64,000 bases of DNA from Microbispora catharanthi (GTDB taxonomy: Bacteria > Actinomycetota > Actinomycetes > Streptosporangiales > Streptosporangiaceae), in the NCBI RefSeq assembly GCF_006334915.2, contig NZ_VDMA02000002.1:372001-436000 (forward strand), given 5' to 3'. Shown here piece by piece: positions 61,955-64,000 of this stretch. The first letter of the stretch is position 1. Every line of letters starts with the position of its first letter. The notes under the pieces were generated by a model. It searched no databases. It saw only the letters and a program-made list of their open reading frames with translations, and was not told the origin of the DNA. The position numbers were made by a program, and so were the translations under genes.

Positions 61955-62851
61955 TCACGCTTCTCGTTGCGGGCTGGCATCGGCGGCATACCGGGACGTA
62001 CCTGCATATTCGGCACGCCATGCGCCCTCGCCCTCCGCGCGGACCCGGGCCGTGAACCAGCCGTCCCTGCGGGTGACCGCCTCCCCGACGGTCTTCCAGC
62101 GGGACGACCCCGCGGGGCGGAAGCAGATCCTGACCCGCTGCCCGGCGAAGGGCCGGTAGTCGACCTTCCCGACCGGGTCCACCCGCAGCAGCGTCCCGGT
62201 GACGCGCACGCCGTCTCCGTCGCGCACCACCTTGAGCCCCTCGATCTCGGTCGCCCTGCGCAGGTTGAACCCCACCCGGGCGACGGCCCGCTCGCCCCGC
62301 GCGTTCACCGCGGTCGCGGTGACCGTCCACGGGCCGCTCGGATACCACCGCGACAGCGGCTTGTCCGGGAGGAACCGCCAGGTCTCCCACTCCCCCGACG
62401 AGATCCGGCGGACCGGCCGGCCGGCCCGCGACGCGCCCACCATGCCGGGCATCGCGGCGGACGCCAGTCCGCCCAGGCCCGGCAGGGGCACACCCGCGGG
62501 TACGGCGGCGTCCGGGGGGACCATCGGGTCCGGGGAGCCGGGCGGCACCGGCACGGCGTCGCCGGACGGCGGCGAGGGGGTCGCGTCCGGCTCGGGCTCC
62601 TTCCCGGGCTCCCCTCCGGGCTCGTCGCCTCCCGAGGGGGCGCGGCCGGGTTCCAGGACGACGGAGACGCGGTCCGCGCCGCGCGCCACCACGTCGACGA
62701 CCAGCCGCACCGACCCGCTCGGGCCGACCACGGGGTCGGACGGGCGCACCTCGACCGAGCGGATGGCCAGGTCACCGGAGGCGGGGGCCGGCGCGGCCGC
62801 CGCCGTCGTCGCGGTCGCGAGGACCAGCTTCGCGAGCAGAGGTCTCATCAT
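61955..62851 (-). CDS. Secreted protein, Pro-rich, related to the neighbouring secreted gene
   Basis: A 298-residue protein with signal peptide, an Ig-like N-terminal strand set (AIRSVEVRPSDPVVGPSGSVRLVVDVV), a long Pro/Gly/Asp linker (about residues 75-135), and a C-terminal domain with GVRVTGTLLRVD and VRICFRPAGSSRWKTVGEAVTRRDGWFTARVRAEGEGAWRAEYAG. The last part parallels QPSGSPRWQYVDT...FATSVRAWRSGTWAVRF of the gene at 60865. The two are divergent duplicates or share a domain. ATG 62851 (or the next ATG) starts it. Confidence 0.72.
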   Translation of the reverse strand: MMRPLLAKLVLATATTAAAAPAPASGDLAIRSVEVRPSDPVVGPSGSVRLVVDVVARGADRVSVVLEPGRAPSGGDEPGGEPGKEPEPDATPSPPSGDAVPVPPGSPDPMVPPDAAVPAGVPLPGLGGLASAAMPGMVGASRAGRPVRRISSGEWETWRFLPDKPLSRWYPSGPWTVTATAVNARGERAVARVGFNLRRATEIEGLKVVRDGDGVRVTGTLLRVDPVGKVDYRPFAGQRVRICFRPAGSSRWKTVGEAVTRRDGWFTARVRAEGEGAWRAEYAGTSRYAADASPQREA

Positions 62852-62957
62852 GCCCCGTGACCGTACGCACGCCCGCGGGCCGCCCCGCCCCCGACACACT
62901 CCCGGCCCGGTAAAGATTCGGCTCGTAAAAATTCGGCCGGGAGAACCCGCCTCGTGA

Positions 62958-64000
62958 TCAGCCGGTCGTGTACAGCTCCTCGATCACCTCGGCGTACCTG
63001 GCGTGGACGACCCGGCGCTTGAGCTTCAGGCTGGGGGTGAGCTCGGCGGTCTCGGCCGTCCACTCGACGGGCAGCAGCCGCCACCGTTTGACCTGCTGCA
63101 CCCGGGCGAGCTTGCGGTTGGCGGACTCGACCGCCGCCCCGACCTCCTTCAGCACGTCCGGATGCGCGGCCAGGTCGGCAAGGGAGCCGAAGGCGATGCC
63201 GCGCGCCCGCGCCCACTCGGGCGCCACCTCGGCGTCCAGAGTGAGGATCGCCACCGGGTAGGGCCGGCGGTCGCCGTACGCGAGGGCCTGCCCGATGAGC
63301 GGATGCTCCTTCAGGTGACCCTCGATGGCGGCCGGGGAGACGTTCTCCCCGCCGGAGGTGATGAACAGCTCCTTCTTGCGGTCGACGATGCGGACGAAGC
63401 CGTCCTCGTCGATCGACCCCACGTCGCCGGTGTGCAGCCAGCCGTCGTCGTCGAGGAGCTCGGCGGTCGCCTCGGGCAGGCCGAGGTAGCCGCGGGTGTT
63501 GAGCGGGCTGCGGGTGAGGATCTCGCCGTCCTCGGCGATCCGCACCTCCACGCCCGGCTCGGCCCGGCCCACCGTGCCCAGCTTGAAGACGTCCGGCGAG
63601 TTGACGGTGAAGGCGCCGGTCGTCTCGGTCATGCCGTACACGTCGATGACCTTCAGGCCGAGGCCGGCGAAGAACCGCTGCACCTCGACCGGCATCGGCG
63701 CGGCGGCGGTGGCGCACCAGCGTGCCTGGTCGAGCCCGATCAGGCCGCGGACGACCGACAGCAGCGCGGCGTCGGCCCGCTCGTACGCCTCGCGCACCTC
63801 GGGCGTGACCGTGTGGCCGTGCTGCAGCCCCTCGACGTACGCGAGCCCGGCGGCCATCGCGGCGCGCACGCTCTCCTGCTGCTCGGGCGGCTGGGTGGCC
63901 AGCAGCGCCTGCAGCCGGGCCGTCATCTTCTCCCAGACGCGGGGGACGCCGAAGAACAGCACGGGGCGCACCTGGCCGAGCGTGGCGCCGAGGTTCGCCA
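62958..64000 (-). CDS. Long-chain acyl-CoA synthetase, N-terminus outside window
   Basis: An AMP-forming ligase that activates fatty acids to CoA esters. Visible are VYGMTETTGAFT (adenylation motif), ILTRSPLNTRGYLG, GWLHTGDVGSIDEDGFVRIVDRKKELFITSGGENVSP (hinge and A8 motifs) and the C-terminal PSLKLKRRVV. FFGVPRVWEKMTARLQ fits FadD15-like enzymes. The frame stays open to the window edge (upstream residues ANLGATLGQVRPVL), so the start is missing. Confidence 0.9.
   Translation of the reverse strand, partial: ANLGATLGQVRPVLFFGVPRVWEKMTARLQALLATQPPEQQESVRAAMAAGLAYVEGLQHGHTVTPEVREAYERADAALLSVVRGLIGLDQARWCATAAAPMPVEVQRFFAGLGLKVIDVYGMTETTGAFTVNSPDVFKLGTVGRAEPGVEVRIAEDGEILTRSPLNTRGYLGLPEATAELLDDDGWLHTGDVGSIDEDGFVRIVDRKKELFITSGGENVSPAAIEGHLKEHPLIGQALAYGDRRPYPVAILTLDAEVAPEWARARGIAFGSLADLAAHPDVLKEVGAAVESANRKLARVQQVKRWRLLPVEWTAETAELTPSLKLKRRVVHARYAEVIEELYTTG

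Overview
This is a very high-GC actinobacterial chromosome segment. Mycothiol ligase, a FabG/FabI pair, a 6C-type small RNA, a snapalysin-like protease, frequent GTG/TTG starts and GTGA/ATGA overlaps all fit Streptosporangiales (Streptosporangium, Microbispora, Nonomuraea or relatives). The genus is inferred, not proven. No tRNA, rRNA, CRISPR array, insertion sequence or integrase was seen.

Layout. (1) 0-7 kb, cell surface: the end of a membrane protein, a Wzz/Wzc tyrosine kinase with its opposing low-molecular-weight phosphatase, a DUF4012 protein coupled to an LPFTG-anchored surface protein, a class E-like sortase with a small membrane partner, and a snapalysin. (2) 7-13 kb, conserved block: mshC, an NRDE protein, a SCO1664-type kinase-like protein, DUF3090, a phosphomutase-like phosphatase, uppP and a divergent aldo/keto reductase. 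uppP and the reductase share a perfect 17-bp-arm inverted repeat that covers both start codons. (3) 13-22 kb: secreted proteins, a split DUF2690 pair, fabG-fabI, tldD-pmbA, dodecin, DUF3099 and a 6C RNA. (4) 22-31 kb: mobA/moaA, a YjdF protein with a possible structured leader, a cupin, a phosphotransferase, rtcB, a CYP152-type peroxygenase and a FN3-CBM2 secreted protein. (5) 31-37 kb: a glycan-type operon of epimerase, glycosyltransferases, methyltransferase and DUF2079. (6) 37-39 kb: AraC regulator and MFS exporter.

(7) 39.1-48.4 kb is an accessory island. Its ends are a 144-bp direct repeat made of the last codons of the ubiA gene at 48.3-49.3 kb. The geometry is that of integration into the 3' end of ubiA, with the end of the gene rebuilt. 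The island holds a TetR/serine-hydrolase pair, two hypothetical genes and many broken genes (nucleotidyltransferase, GNAT, DUF899, PEP mutase, ECF sigma, MFS), but no integrase.

(8) 48.3-52.1 kb: UbiA prenyltransferase diverging from a type III PKS, an isoprenylcysteine methyltransferase-like enzyme and a FAD oxidoreductase. This is an srsABC-like set with an added prenyltransferase and suggests a prenylated phenolic or quinone product. (9) 52.4-60.7 kb: a class III lanthipeptide (SapB/labyrinthopeptin-like) cluster. It has a histidine kinase, a LanKC synthetase, two near-identical precursor genes, a hairpin that may act as attenuator, a heterodimeric ABC exporter and a convergent NarL-type response regulator. 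This is the strongest candidate for an undescribed system. (10) 60.8-64 kb: two secreted Ig-like proteins and the start of a long-chain acyl-CoA synthetase that runs off the window.
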